Assembly (NCBI GenBank): GCA_948470475.1
Contig: OX419347.1
Span: forward strand, 3,415,072 to 3,479,071
Reading direction: 5' to 3'
DNA length: 64,000 nt
Origin: Galaxea fascicularis
Lineage: Eukaryota; Cnidaria; Anthozoa; Scleractinia; Euphylliidae
Positions 1 to 11,990 of this stretch are shown here, piece by piece (the stretch's first letter is position 1; the number at the start of each line of letters is the position of its first letter). The notes beneath the pieces are model-generated. The model searched no databases, was not told the DNA's origin, and saw only the letters and a program-made list of their open reading frames with translations. The position numbers and the translations under genes were made by a program.

Positions 1-39
1 TGTCGTGATCTTTAACCTAAAACCGGTTCGGTCAAATTC

Positions 40-2985
40 GGCAACTGGGGTTGAATGAATATAAATGAAGGGAGATAAAGGCAACTGGGATTGAATGAAT
101 GCGGATTAAGGGAGATGGCTGAATGAATGTGGATGAACGGAGATGAAAAAACTGGGGTTGAATGAATGCGGATGAAGGGAAATAAAGCCAACTGGGGTTA
201 AATGAATGCAAATGAAGTGAGATGAAGACAACTGGGGTTGAATGAATGCGGATGAAGGAAGATGAAGACAACTGGGGTTGAATGAATGCGGATGAAGGGA
301 GATGAAGACAACTGGGGTTGAACGAATGCGGATAAAGGAAGATGAAGGCAACTGGGGTTGAATGAATGCGGATGAAGGGAGATGAAGACAACTGGGGTTG
401 AATGAATGCGGATGAAGGGAGATAAAGACAACTGGGGTTGAATGAATGTGGATGAAGGAAAATAAAGGCAACTGGGGTTGAATGAATGCGGATGAAGGAA
501 AATAAAGGCAACTGGGGTTAAATGAATGCGGATGAAGGGAGATAAAGGCAGCTGGGGTTGAATGAATGCGGATGAAGGGTGATGAAGACAACTGGGGTTG
601 AATGAATGCGGATGAAGGGAGATGAAGACAACTGGGGTTGAATGAATGCGAATGAACGTATATGAAGACAACTGGGATTAAATGAATGCGCATGAAGGGA
701 GATAAAGGCAACCGGGGTTGAATGAATGCGGATGAAGGGAGATGAAGGCAACTGGGGTTGAATGAATGCAGATGAAGGAAGATAAAGGCATCTGGGTTTG
801 AATGAATGCGGATGAAGGGACATAAAGGCATCTGGGGTTGAATGAATGCGAATGAACGTATATGAAGGCAACTGGGGTTTAATGAATGTGGATGAAGGGA
901 GATAAAGGCAACTGGGGGTGAATGAATGCGAATGAAGGGAGATGAAGGCAACTGGGGTTGAATGAATGCGGATGAAGGGAGATGAAGGCAACTGGGGTTG
1001 AATGAATGCGAATGAACGTATATGAAGACAACTGGGGTTAAATGAATGCGGATGAAGGGATATGAAGGCAACTGGGGTTGAATGAATGCGGATGAAGGGA
1101 AATGAAGGCAGCTGTGGGTAAATGAATGCGGATGAAGGGAGATGAAGGCAACTGGTGTTGAATGAATGCGGATGAAAGAAAAATGAAGGCAATTGGGGTT
1201 GAATGAATGCGGATGAAGGGAGATGAAGGCAACTGGGGTTGAATGAATGCGGATGAAGGGAGATGAAGGCAACTGGGGTTGAATGAATGCGAATGAACGT
1301 ATATGAAGACAACTGGGGTTAAATGAATGCGCATGAAGGGAGATGAAGGCAACCGGGGTTGAATGAATGCGGATGAAGGAAAATGAAGGCAACTGGAGTT
1401 AAATGAATGCGCATGAAGGTAGATGAAGGCAACCGCGGTTGAATGAATGCGGATGAACGTATATGAAGACAACTGGGGTTGATTGAATGCAGATGAAGGG
1501 AGATAAAGGCATCTGGGGTTGAATGAATGCGGATGAAGGGACATAAAGGCATCTGGGGTTGAATGAATGCGAATGAACGGATATGAAGGCAACTGGGGTT
1601 TAATGAATGTGGATGAAGGGAAATGAAGGCAACTGTGGGTAAATGAATGCGGATGAAGGGAGATGAAGGCAACTGGTGTTGAATGAATGCGGATGAAGGG
1701 AGATGAAGGCAATTGGGGTTGAATGAATGCGGATGAAGGGAGATGAAGGCAACTGGGGTTGTATGAATGCGGATGAAGGGAGATGAAGGCAACTGGGGTT
1801 GAGTGAATGCGAATGAACGTATATGAAGACAACTGGGGTTAAATGAATGCGGATGAAGGGAGATGAAGGCAACCGGGGTTGAATGAATGCGGATGAAGGA
1901 AAATGAAGGCAACTGGGGTTAAATGAATGCGCATGAAGGGAGATGAAGGCAACCGGGGTTGAATGAATGCGGATGAAGGGAGATGAAGGCAACCTGTGTT
2001 GAATGAATGCGGATGAAGGAAAATGAAGGCAATTGGGGTTGAATGAATGCGGATGAAGGGAGATGAAGGCAACTGGGGTTGAATGAATGCGGATGAAGGG
2101 AGATGAAGGCAACTGGGGTTGAGTGAATGCGAATGAACGTATATGAAGACAACTGGGGTCAAATGAATGCGCATGAAGGGAGATGAAGGCAACCGGGGTT
2201 GAATGAATGCGGATGAAGGAAAATGAAGGCAACTGGGGTTAAATGAATGCGCATGAAGGGAGATGAAAGCAACCGGGGTTGAATGAATGCGGATGAAGGG
2301 AGATTAAGACAACTGGGGTTGATTGAATGCAGATGAAGGGAGATAAAGGCATCTGGGGTTGAATGATTGCGGATGAAGGGACATAAAGGCATCTGGGGTT
2401 GAATGAATGCGAATGAACGGATATGAAGGCAACTGGGGTTTAATGAATGTGGATGAAGGGAGATGAAGGCAACTGGGGGTGAATGAATGCGAATGAACGT
2501 ATATGAAGACAACTGGAGTTAAATGAATGCGGATGAAGGGAGATGAAGGCAACTGGGGTTGAATGAATGCGGATGAAGGGAGATGAAGGCAATTGGGATT
2601 GAATGAATGCGGATGAAGGGAGATGAAGGCAACTGGGGTTGAATGAATGCGGATGAAGGAAAATGAAGGCAACTGGGGTTGAATGAATGCGGATGAACGT
2701 ATATGAAGACAACTGGGGTTAAATGAATGCGGATGAAGGGAGATGAAGGCAACTGTGGTTGAATGAATGCGAATGAACGTATATGAAGACAACTGGGGTT
2801 AAATGAATGCGGATGAAGGGAGATGAAGGCAACTGGGGTTGAATGAATGCGGATGAAGGGAAATGAAGGGTACTGTAGTTATATGAATGCGGATGAAGGT
2901 AGATAAAGGCAACTGGGGGGAAATGAATGTAAATGTAGGAGAAGCAATGATGATGAAGGGAGATAAAGGCAAGTTGGGGAGGATG
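40..2985. repeat. 40-bp satellite array, about 73 copies
   Basis: A head-to-tail array of a 40-base unit (core GAATGAATGCGGATGAAGG, then an AGATGAAGGCAACTGGGGTT-like half) runs almost without interruption. Units differ by a few substitutions and keep a strict 40-base phase apart from rare 1-base slips. Because 40 is not a multiple of three, every minus-strand frame reads the unit with a 120-base period, giving long pseudo-proteins rich in SFNPSCLH-type motifs. These are artefacts of the repeat. Distinctive unit variants recur at fixed larger spacings, indicating higher-order structure. No gene is seen inside. Confidence 0.97.
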
Positions 2986-3293
2986 AATGTATTTAAGATA
3001 TTATATAAATTGTTGTAGTATGACGTAGTTGGGGACTCGTGGTGGGTATATCCATGAGATCCTTGCCTTCAGTAGGGTTATTAAGTGTATCCCTAATTAT
3101 GATACACTTTAATGACTCTACTTAAAGTACCTACCATCGAATCTGTTGTAATATCACTGACCAGATCACAGGCTCATGGGCCCGTGACACTACGAGCGGC
3201 CATGTTGAATTTTGTTTTCTAGTTTTCTGTATAGTCCAGTAGCATTCTCTTTGTGTTTACAACATGGTGTCATACAGTGGGATATTCTGAACA

Positions 3294-4230
3294 GTGAAAG
3301 CATTGCAAGCGGGCGCAAAAAGTACAAAGATGGCCGAGAAAGATTCATGGTTAGTAGTGGATGCACAAGCATCGGAAAATTCCTCATGCAGTATTTATCT
3401 TGTACATGTGGCGAAAGGGAAGGATGAAAAGCCGGACAAACTGAAGGTAAACATGTTGCTTCATTGTGCTTGTCCGGAAGCTATTGAGGAGTATAGTCGT
3501 TTCGTTTTCAACGAGGGAGAAAGCAACGAGTGCTACGCTGACGTTGGCAAGAAGTTTGAAGAATTATGTGAAGGGGCTAGGAGTATTATCTATGAGCGGT
3601 TAGTGTTTAATTAGCGGAATCAGAAAGAGGGAAAGTGGATTGATAACTTTGTGAGTGAGCTAAAGAGATTGTCTCTAATATGTGACTTTGGAGACTTACG
3701 AGATTCGTTGATTAGAGATCGCATTGATGGTGGAGTATTATCGGATTAATTGAGAGGAGAATTGCTTAAAAAGCCAGATCTTACTCTGCAGAATGCACAT
3801 GATTATTGTAGAAAATTTGAGGCAGCTGAACTGCAGAAGTTCAAGTTTAACTTGCCAATGAACACGAGAATGGAACGTCCATCAGGAATTTACTTTGTAA
3901 GAAAATCTAAGGGACAGGACAGAACAACTGCACGTTCTTGTAAGTTCTGTGGTTACTAGCACCCACTTACTCAGCCAAGTAGATGCCCTGCATTTGGAAC
4001 TGAAGGTGCATAAAGTGTAGCAAGGAGGGACACTTTGCACAGGTTTGCAAAGGGAATCTCAAGAAAGACTCACAAGTTGACTCAGTGGAACAAGAGAACC
4101 CCTTTGGTGAAGGCCTTGAAGAAGAGAGTCAGGATGTACACACGTATTTTAGATCTGTTGAGCTGGGAAGTATTTCTGACAGCAGAAAGACAAGCAAGAG
4201 TTTGATTACCGTTAAAGTGCTACTATGATC
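3294..4230 (+). pseudogene. Ty3/gypsy-type gag relic (broken)
   Basis: The plus strand carries a degraded gag-like coding region. An opening open segment (3294-3614) has a KLKVNMLLHCA motif followed by a YADVGKKFEELC-type helix region, as in gag of cnidarian Ty3/gypsy retrotransposons. It continues past a stop at about 3612 with LKRLSLICDFGDLRDSL and, after another stop near 3747, with a second open segment (3750-3959). CCHC zinc-knuckle remnants follow (CKFCGY near 3940; CSKEGHFAQVC-like near 4015-4050). In-frame stops and frame changes show it is dead. No protease, reverse transcriptase, integrase or LTRs were recognised nearby, so only the gag end survives. The family assignment is from motif memory. 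Confidence 0.7.
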
Positions 4231-4517
4231 AAAATATCATTTCTATGTTCTCTTTATAATTCGAAAATATAAGTACCTGGTTACTTACTGCGCCAAATTT
4301 CAAGTCAAAACTCCAAAGGGAAGTCTGATTTTTTCGATCATCAGTTTCGGTTTTGGATGGCCGCCATTACTCAATTCGAAAATACCCGCGCAAAGCATAG
4401 AGACCTAGATCGACTTTCTCATAACAGGACGTGACGTCAGACACTCAACCGATCACAACAAATGTGGCTACTTTCGTATGCTGGAGGAGAGAAATCAATG
4501 AAGTTGTGTCCGCTAAA

Positions 4518-4826
4518 ATGCCTCCATTGTGCTGTGTTGGCCAAGACTGCGATAATGAAACTGATCTAGAGGCTGGTATTTCCATTCACTTATGGCCTCT
4601 TAGTGATCGTGGTCGATTACAATGGAAGAAGTTCATGGATGGATATGTACAGGAAAAACTTCGATTCCTGGGGCCAGTTTCGGATCTGCTCCTTGCATTT
4701 TACGAAAAACTGTTTCACTGGAACTGGTCATATTTCTGGGACGTCGAGGGGTTTGAAACCAGAAGATATTCAAACAATTTGGAAGCAAAAAGCCATAAGT
4801 CCCATATCCAGCCGGAGTCGTTGAAG
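4518..4826 (+). pseudogene. THAP zinc-finger domain, frameshifted
   Basis: A THAP-type C2CH DNA-binding domain is recognisable. It has an N-terminal MPPLCCVGQDC, then SIHLWPLSD and LQWKKFM, and in the next frame YRKNF, FRICSLHF (the Cys-x2-His pair) and GLKPEDIQTIWKQKA. The frame changes at about 4636-4645, where ATGGATGG looks like a small tandem duplication. The second frame meets a TGA at about 4821, just before a donor-like GGTGAGTA. THAP domains occur in transcription regulators and in P-element-like transposases; which applies here cannot be told. The frameshift argues for a decayed copy, though an assembly error is possible. Confidence 0.65.
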
Positions 4827-5049
4827 GGTGAGTACAAATTCACATTTTTGTCGCATACGATTGCTGACATGTCAGCTTAGAACCAATTTAAAAAAAAAAT
4901 TATCCCAATACTTTACTGCCAAGAAACTGTTTTTCATTTTGTTTCTATGGTAAATTAGCTTATTTCATGTTGATCGGGTGAAGGGTAAAGGTAAGGCAAA
5001 ATGCTATTGATAACTTGAATAGTGAATCTTGCGTCGCGAATTCATTCAG

Positions 5050-5225
5050 ATGAAATGTGGTTGGAAGGCCTACACGACTCCCGTTCTCGTGTTAGCCGCT
5101 TCTATCTGGGTTATATCAGCTGATTCGGCTTCTTGCTTATTTTAAGTGGGGCAACAGGGTGGTTTAGAGGATAACATGATAATCATAGTGATTGAAACAG
5201 CCATGTGCTTAAATGTCGCATGTTA
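5050..5225 (+). repeat. Inverted duplicate, left copy (partner 6690-6870)
   Basis: About 175 bases starting with GGTTGGAAGGCCTACACG are closely matched in reverse complement at 6690-6870. The match includes GCTTCTTGCTTRTTTT, GGTGGTTTAGAG and ATTGAAACAGCCATG segments, at roughly 80-85% by eye. The two copies flank about 1.5 kb. Neither contains a convincing gene. Confidence 0.75.
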
Positions 5226-5869
5226 ATTTGATAGCAAAGGTCATTTTGATAGCAAAGATCATTTCTGGGTTTAAATTCTGCATTTATCGCCTGTTTGTTT
5301 TGACCCTTGTTGTTTCTGTTTAGCGACTGTGGTCCTTTACAGTGTATAAGCCATCTGAAGCATTTTGTCTAGCTTTGGTTTGGCTCTTTTCAGTGCTTTC
5401 AGTGACAGTACAGCCTATCTCTTGTTATCAAGGATAGGAATTTTAAGCCGTGTAATCTTGCAGTGTTGTACATTACCGGGCCCGGTTATTTGTTTTGTAG
5501 GAAGATGTTGTGATTCTTTTGTGACTATTCCTCTCTTTATCCTTTCTTTAGTATTGTAGCCTCTTAGAGAGCTATGCAACACTTGAAATTGAGTTCTAAA
5601 ATCCGCTCTAATTACGGCTGTGTCCTTGTTATCGTTTCGCTCTGCTTTGCTATCTTCTTCATCGGTCCAAGATATTGGGGAAGACATTCCTTCAATCTTT
5701 TCACAAGCTTTCTGCGGCCTTTCCCCTTATATTTCTCTGCAAATTGCTTGACAGTCCTTGAGTGTATGACGTCATGACTGAAAACCACACGTAAGACCAC
5801 TTTCCATTCGCTCGTAGGCAACGGTTTCTCCAGAGTTGCCAGTGTGCGTTTGTGCTTTTATAGGCAGCA

Positions 5870-6032
5870 TTGTTCCAGTTAACTTTCAGAGTTAGGGAGT
5901 CACAGAAAATTTTTAAGGGGTCATAAGACATGGGTCTTCCCTAATTTTCTTACTAAACAACTCTGTGTGTCGGGTCAGGGAGCCAGATTTCTCGGGTTTT
6001 TGACCCAAGACCCGCCGCTTATCTGGAACACT
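5870..6032. mobile_element. Short inverted-end element, copy 1
   Basis: A unit of about 160 bases begins GTTCCAGTTAA and ends CTTATCTGGAACA, so its ends are imperfect inverted repeats. It contains AAGGGGTCA, CTCTGTGTGTCGGGTCAGGGAGCC and a TTTTGACC block. The same order of motifs recurs at 55168-55312, identifying a dispersed non-autonomous family. The left copy is the more diverged. Confidence 0.7.
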
Positions 6033-6396
6033 GGGCAGAGTTTAATGTTGGAGTCGTACCTGCTTTGACAAACTTGAATAACTGGCCAAGGCTGCGAATT
6101 TTTTTACCACACAGGTTGCAAACGCGATCAGAATATGTTGCAGGATTGTGCAACAATACTATTCCGACACGAGTACAAACCTCTGCTAACAGAACTCCAA
6201 GGCTGTCCTTTCTCTGCGAGGGTTTGAAAAGATTTTTTGAGGACGAATATACTTGTTTGCCCTGAACATTTCCAAATTTCACTTTAAATAAGCTTTTGCC
6301 AATCCTACAGCTGTCGTTAGGAAGTCCTTCACTCGCATGCTCTCGCTCGCTCGCTCGCTTGAATTTCTGTTTCGCACAGAGTTGACAAATACACAT
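6019..6396 (-). pseudogene. Cys-rich (C2-type) protein fragment
   Basis: A minus-strand open frame encodes an N-terminal CQLCAKQKF pair and, near its end, RVCNLCGKKIRSLGQLF. The C-x2-C pairs suggest a zinc-binding fragment, and the second resembles zinc-finger-like segments I associate with cnidarian multigene families. The frame overlaps the 5870-6032 repeat at its 3' end. It lies on the same strand as the helicase fragment just upstream. Function is unknown and it may be a relic. Confidence 0.35.
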
Positions 6397-6689
6397 GTGT
6401 CAATGTCTTTGTTGGAAGTAAATTTTGGGTTTCCGGTAAAGGCAAAATCGATGTTCATTGGCTGTTTGCACATTTCTGGAAAGGCGGTCAAGCGCTGCTA
6501 ATTAGGGGCCGTTTAATGATTTCACAGGCTTTGCCGGCAGGCGTTATTTTAAGTGCCCCATCCCCCACGCGCCACACTGCCTCTGCACCAACTCTCTACC
6601 GGTCAAGCATCCAATTACAATCCAAGATGGCGGCATCGAAAACCTGATTTATCAAGAGTTCCGCGCCAAGGTAATAACGCCTACACTGC

Positions 6690-6874
6690 AGGCTACACTT
6701 TAAGGACATGGCTGTTTCAATCGCTATCATCATCATGTTATTCTCTAAACCACCATCTTGCCCCGCTGAAAACAAGCAAGAAGCTAAATCGGTCAATAGA
6801 ACCGAGACAGAAGCAGCAAACACGCGAACAGGAGCCGTGTAGGCCTTCCAACCCCATTTTACCACATCTTCCAA
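6690..6874 (-). repeat. Inverted duplicate, right copy (partner 5050-5225)
   Basis: This is the reverse-complement partner of 5050-5225. It is better preserved in open frame (92 codons on the minus strand), but the predicted peptide resembles nothing I recognise. It sits immediately downstream of the helicase fragment. Confidence 0.7.
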
Positions 6875-6900
6875 TCTAGCACAAACCCATTGAAGATGCT

Positions 6901-7260
6901 TCAGTGAACTGATCTTGTACGATGCTTTTCAGAGGACAGACGACAACCACACGCAGCTTTCGACGATAATATTTCTTTTACACGAATCAACAACTGAAAA
7001 ATGAGGTTTTTACCAAAGCCCATCGGAAGAACTGTGATCAAGTCCTTTCCATGTACAAGTATCGAAATGGCTTCTTTTTGCTCGGGACGTAATTCACGTG
7101 TCATACCCAGCTCAGAGAGAAATAAAAGAGCTTCTTCGAGAGCAGCATCAAAGCTTCCCTTGTCCACCACTTTTCTTCCATGGAATGAGTGGCAAAAAAC
7201 TACCTTTAATTGGCAGGTATCAATCTGCTTGAGCTCTACCGCACTAATCAGAGACTCCAT
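6901..7260 (-). pseudogene. RecQ-like DEAD-box helicase N-terminal fragment
   Basis: The minus-strand frame shows the start of a superfamily-2 helicase core: a Q-motif-like LRPEQKEAISILVHGKD, then VLPMGFGKNLIFQ, which is a motif I (Walker A) with Asn in place of the usual Ser/Thr after GK. Only about 119 residues are present, against several hundred for a full RecQ core; motifs II-VI are absent. The lost Walker A Ser/Thr and the truncation argue that it is inactive. RecQ-like fragments are a common dispersed family in cnidarian genomes (recollection). Confidence 0.65.
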
Positions 7261-7995
7261 TCATGGGCGAACGGCGTTTCTCAAATGAACAACCAGTGTG
7301 GGCAGGTGTATTTCCCCTCCCCTCCCCCACCCCCTCTCCAATTTTTCTACCTCACACTAGCTCCCTTGGCAATTTTTTCTTCGCCCCAAGCCTCCATCGT
7401 TTACCTTATCCAAGGTGACAGCCTAAAATATGCGCACTTGCTCGCCCAAAATACGCCTGCCCTGCAGGCTACCCTGACTTTTGATTGACACTCTCAGTGC
7501 TGTTTTCACTTGAAGGGGGCACTTTAAAGAGCTAAAACTCAAAGGGTATTTGATTGTTTGCCCTCAAATCTTGATAGTGACTATTTCAACATATAAGCAA
7601 GAAAACTGTGTCTGTAATTCTTTTTATTTTGAAATATTTTTTTCTAAGAGCAATTTTTGTACGATCGTTTCACAGCTTTTTAATACTATTTCAAAAATGT
7701 TCCATAACTTTTCACTGTAAGAAATTAATTTAGCGAAATTCAAAGTTCGCTTTGACTTGTATTTTATTACAAAATTCTTGATAAAGTTTGACAGTTAGCT
7801 CTATAAGCTTTAATTTGACATGGGGTCTAGCTATCTAGAGTTTAAACCAGACGTGCTGAAGGTATATGGTAACCTTAAGGTCAAGTAATTTGATTAATAA
7901 GTACTGGCTTATGAAACCTGCTAGTGATTCAGAAAAATAACAGATAATTTTTTATTTCTTGTAAATTATAATATGATCTTGTTTTGGATGATTAG

Positions 7996-8357
7996 GTCCA
8001 TCAGAGGGCTTAATAGAGCCAGGTGTCAGCCCATCTAAGCATCTCTGTGATGAGTCACCCATCAACTGTTCGCTGAATGTCCCATGTGAATCACCACATC
8101 TAAATTTCGATGATGATGACAATCATATAGGAGAAGATCCCCACAGCTCCTCTGCATCATATTCATTATCATCAGCATCTTCATTAAATGCCACACCCAT
8201 GCTCCCTGACAAGATTCCAAGACATCCGTTTCCTGTTTATCGACCAAAATTTACACCACCAAGGTTGCCTCTTGCTGGCCCATCGACAACCCAAAACCAC
8301 TCCAGAACAATAGGCTGTTCTCCATCCTGCTTCACCTTTGCACCTGCAAGAGATTGA
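7996..8357 (+). CDS. Possible terminal exon, Ser/Pro-rich
   Basis: A plus-strand frame with no in-frame ATG at its start is open from an acceptor-like GATGATTAG to a TGA at 8355-8357. It encodes about 120 residues: an acidic FDDDDNHIGED patch, a serine-rich SSSASYSLSSASS block, then PFPVYRPKFTPPRLPLAGP. Biased composition and a good acceptor suggest a real or recently real exon. It could be the downstream exon of the THAP-domain relic on the same strand 3.2 kb upstream; this link is inference. No domain is recognised. Confidence 0.4.
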
Positions 8358-10902
8358 TAGGTGGTTATGTAGCAGAGGTAAGATAAGCATGATTTAAAAC
8401 GTGGACTTTGAAACTTCAGTCCAACTGACCAATAATAAAAACAGATTGGTTCCATACCAGGGTAATTAAGTAGGTGTTCACTTGATGTCTCATACAAACA
8501 GCTTGGTGTAAGAGAGAAGATGAATCACTAATGATTTGGTCATGAACTCTGAATTGTTCTAAATTTTCTCCTGTCAGACAATCTGAATAGAGCTCCTTTA
8601 ATGTAACCTTATCCAAACTAGGCTTTTTGCTTTGTGACCTGGTGAGAGTGGTTGGTACATTTCACAACCAGATTTTTACTGATGTTTGTCAGATAATCCT
8701 CTCCTATACAATTTGTTAATAGCAGTTAAATTTGTAATTGTTAACTGTCTGTTTTATTATATGGGAATTTACTGTAACTGAAGGAAAAAGGGAAATAATA
8801 CAAATAAGGCATTTAACTCTTATTTGTATTATTTTTTGTGTGTAACAATAAGGAAAAATATATGCATATTGCTCCACTTACATTTGACACTGTTTTTTTT
8901 TTTCAATTTTTTACAGGCTTATTTTTCTAAATACAACCCTATCAGTTTTTAGAGCTTTATAAAAGAGAGATAATTTATTATAAGCCATTTTCATAATGTC
9001 ATTAGATACATATTACTACTGTCACCATATTCACTGCATATGAGACAAAGTTACCTGCTTCCAATAAGTTTAAAATTAGATAGCTAGTCTAGTGTTTTAC
9101 TTGTTCAGCAGTTATGGGTTGAAAACTGTCTTCTTTATGGGGGCAGAATAAATGAAAGCAGCAAAGCTTAAAATATTATTGTTTTACATCCATTCTCACT
9201 AAATGTCATAATCTGAATGCATGAATGATAGCCAGTGATTCATTATTAGAATGCCTTGTGGACCTCTGGCAAATGGTTGGGTTTAGGTAATAGGAGCAAA
9301 ATGTTCACAAAATGTTTAGTGAATCACCTTTTTTTTTAATTGCTGTTATTGTGGTGGTGAAAGTCAAAACATCAGAGGAAGTTTCTCTGTTCATAGATAA
9401 TAGAAAGTTGGTAGCTTCAAGTTTTGTTTCATTTTATTCACACCCGTACATTTTAAACTTGGTGGAATCAGAGATCAGAGGATTGTCAGCATGATAGAAG
9501 GTGATAAGGGAGGTTCTGTGGTGGAGGGCTGTTGTAATATTTGTTCAGTAGGTTGTGCTATGCAAGTGCTTGATACCCTGAGCCTTTTCTAGTTAAAGAA
9601 GTATGGATTTTTCTACAGTTTTCTTTTGCCTGCTCGATCAAAATCTTCTTGAACTTCATAGCTCTGTGAAATCCCATGCATTCATCTACAGCTGGACATT
9701 TGACTGGAATGCATCATTTTGTTTGAAAGTGTCGCAAATTTCAGACAGTGTTGGGCAGCTCATGTGATCAAACCATTCATGTATTAATTTTTGTTCAGGA
9801 GAAAATTTGAATGCCTTGCCTGGGAAGCCACATCCAAATCTTTTCATCCTGAAAAACAAAGTGTGTGAAGTGTGAAACTTAAAGGAATGAAAATTTGATA
9901 GATGCCAGTAACAAACTGCCTGTGCTTGGTATCAGCTAAATGCACAGACAGTGTGACCAAACAATTTGATATCAAGGTTACTGTATACCTTTAATTTAGA
10001 GGTGTCTAACATCCAAGGGATAGAGTGCGTCCACTTTAAACTGTGGATACCTTAACTTCTATATCAAATTAAAGCTTATAGAGCTGGCTATCATACTATA
10101 CCATGAATTTTGAAATAAAATGAATTATCTAATTTTTCACGACCTCTAAATGTGAGCATCTGAATCACCTTTTGAAATCTACAAATCAAAGCAAATTTTG
10201 TCTTTGGCTAATTTAATTTGCTCCTCAGTTTCTGTATCCAAAGTGCTAAAACATGTCTGCGTTTGGCCATAATGAATCACAGTGAAAAGCTACAGAACAT
10301 TGTCGAAATAGTATTTAAAAAATGTGATCATAAAAAAAAATGCTCTTGGAAAAAAAACATTGAATTACAAAATTTGCTGACATGTTTATTTGTTTAACTA
10401 GCTACTGTCAAAATTTGAGGGCAAAACAAAATTCCCTTTGAGTTTTAGCTGTTGAAGTGTCCCCTACAAGTGAAAAGATTGATGTGAGAAAACAGCACTA
10501 TAATGAATGCATGTCAATGAAAAGAAGAACTTACCTTACTTCCAGCTAAAACGTAAAACCACCATTTCTCTTCCAATATTTAAACTTTTTCAATTTTTTT
10601 TTTTAAGATTAGAGATCACATTTCTACCATTACTTTTAACCGAAAATTCAAAATTGAAGAAAATCTCTGTTCTTAACAGTAACCTTAAGGTATACAGTAA
10701 CCTTAAGTGCCACCTGATCTTAGAGAACTAATAATGATCAGCTTTTAGCAAATAAAGCAGGTACCGGTAAACATTCAGTTTTTTCATAACTGTAGTGAAT
10801 GAAAATAGCTTTTTTGTGTGGCAGGCCAAGATGTTTTAAACTTGCTTTTATAGAATGTTGTGTTTTATTTCACAACACTCTTATTTTGATTTTGTTCAAC
10901 AG
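8358..10902. other. AT-rich non-coding stretch
   Basis: About 2.5 kb of AT-rich sequence with short poly-A/T runs and scattered ORFs below 75 codons lacking recognisable motifs. One short partial palindrome (AAATAATACAAATAAGG followed by TTATTTGTATTATTTTT, 8792-8837) is seen. I find no gene, RNA or well-bounded element. Confidence 0.5.
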
Positions 10903-10964
10903 CACAAGGTTGGTTCACAGAACATTCTGGTGCCATCATATGTCACAAAGGATTCTTCAAGAAG
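10903..10964 (+). CDS. Weak candidate internal exon
   Basis: A 62-base segment is bracketed by an acceptor-like TTTTGTTCAACAG and a strong donor AAG|GTGAGT. One frame reads QGWFTEHSGAIICHKGFFKK without a stop. No partner exons could be joined to it and the peptide is not recognised, so it may be a chance pair of splice signals. Confidence 0.2.
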
Positions 10965-11004
10965 GTGAGTATTTTGGCTTCTTTTATCCCAGAATATAGG
11001 ATGG

Positions 11005-11372
11005 GCTTAATTCAACTTAAACTTCAACTTTATTTAAAGAATAATTTACAATACACAACACAAAAGGACTGGTGCGCAAGTAGCATTTGCTAATTTATGC
11101 GGGTTACAGTCAAACCAAAAGTTTACAATGAAAATAATAAGTAATTACTAAATTTACAAAAGGAGACTTACCTAATTACTTGCAGAGATTGTGTTAACTT
11201 AAATCATTATCATAGCAGAGCTCGGGTGGCCCAAAGGGCTGCCAAGCAGAGCCCCATACTTATAGAAACCTGTCAACTGCTTTTCTCATGGTAATCTTGG
11301 CTAGCAGTATTGCTCGTGGGCGCGACCGACGACGACGATGACGACAACCTCGCACAATAATTAATAATATCC

Positions 11373-11409
<37 letters not shown>

Positions 11410-11476
11410 CCAACATGGTGGCCATACTCCAGATGACCACCTAGTTTACAGTAGACATCTTTGATATTGGACATCC

Positions 11477-11508
<32 letters not shown>

Positions 11509-11990
11509 TGTATCTGCTGACCAGTATCACGTGACCATATTGTGGGCTCAAGTTTTGAGTAAAATGCTAATATTAAGGAAATAACTGTGGAGCTCCACTT
11601 TGAGGCTTGCCTAAATATATATATTAACCACAAGTTCAATGACGTAAGTATCGTTACGAGATAAATTTATGTTTGAATGAAGAACTCAAGTTCTATTTGT
11701 ACATTTTTAGAGCAGAGGTAATTTGGGAAATCAGTATAGTCATCACGCCTCTTAAGATTATCAAGAAGGAAAGAGTGAAGTTTCATTTGCAAGTGTTTTT
11801 TTGGGAGCTCTCTTAAAGATGCTGGCATCTCATTCCAAATTTTAGCTCCTCTTTTTTGATTTCTAACCTAGATTTTTATTTATAGAATGGTTGCTTACTG
11901 CTGTTGATCCACTGGTAAGGATTATGTAATCTTGTGAACACAGGATCTTGCAGGTTGGTTATATGTAAAAGAAAATTATTATTTTGGTCA
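11005..11990 (-). mobile_element. Non-LTR retrotransposon (LINE) 3' relic
   Basis: Read on the minus strand, 11,980 to about 11,700 has a degraded frame with RGAKIWNEMPASLRELPK, the hallmark of the extreme C-terminus of LINE reverse-transcriptase ORFs, followed by KLHSFLLDNLKRR. The 3' region runs on through an (ATT)n tract and ends near 11,005 in AATAAAGTTGAAGTTTAAG, a LINE-like tail with a poly-A signal. Stops interrupt the ORF. It is 5'-truncated, as is usual for LINE insertions. Confidence 0.65.
11372..11410. repeat. (AAT)n microsatellite
   Basis: About 13 perfect AAT units lie inside the 3' part of the LINE relic. Confidence 0.95.

Noticed and set aside
32..2792. Many overlapping minus-strand ORFs of 77-428 codons at the left end
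   Set aside because: They are generated by a stop-free 40-bp repeat read in all frames; their peptides are the same 40-residue period and have no domain.
40..2985. CRISPR array
   Set aside because: The repeats are contiguous with no unique spacers, and the DNA is eukaryotic.
6553..6879. Plus-strand 108-codon ORF
   Set aside because: Overlaps the inverted duplicate and has low-complexity composition without any motif.
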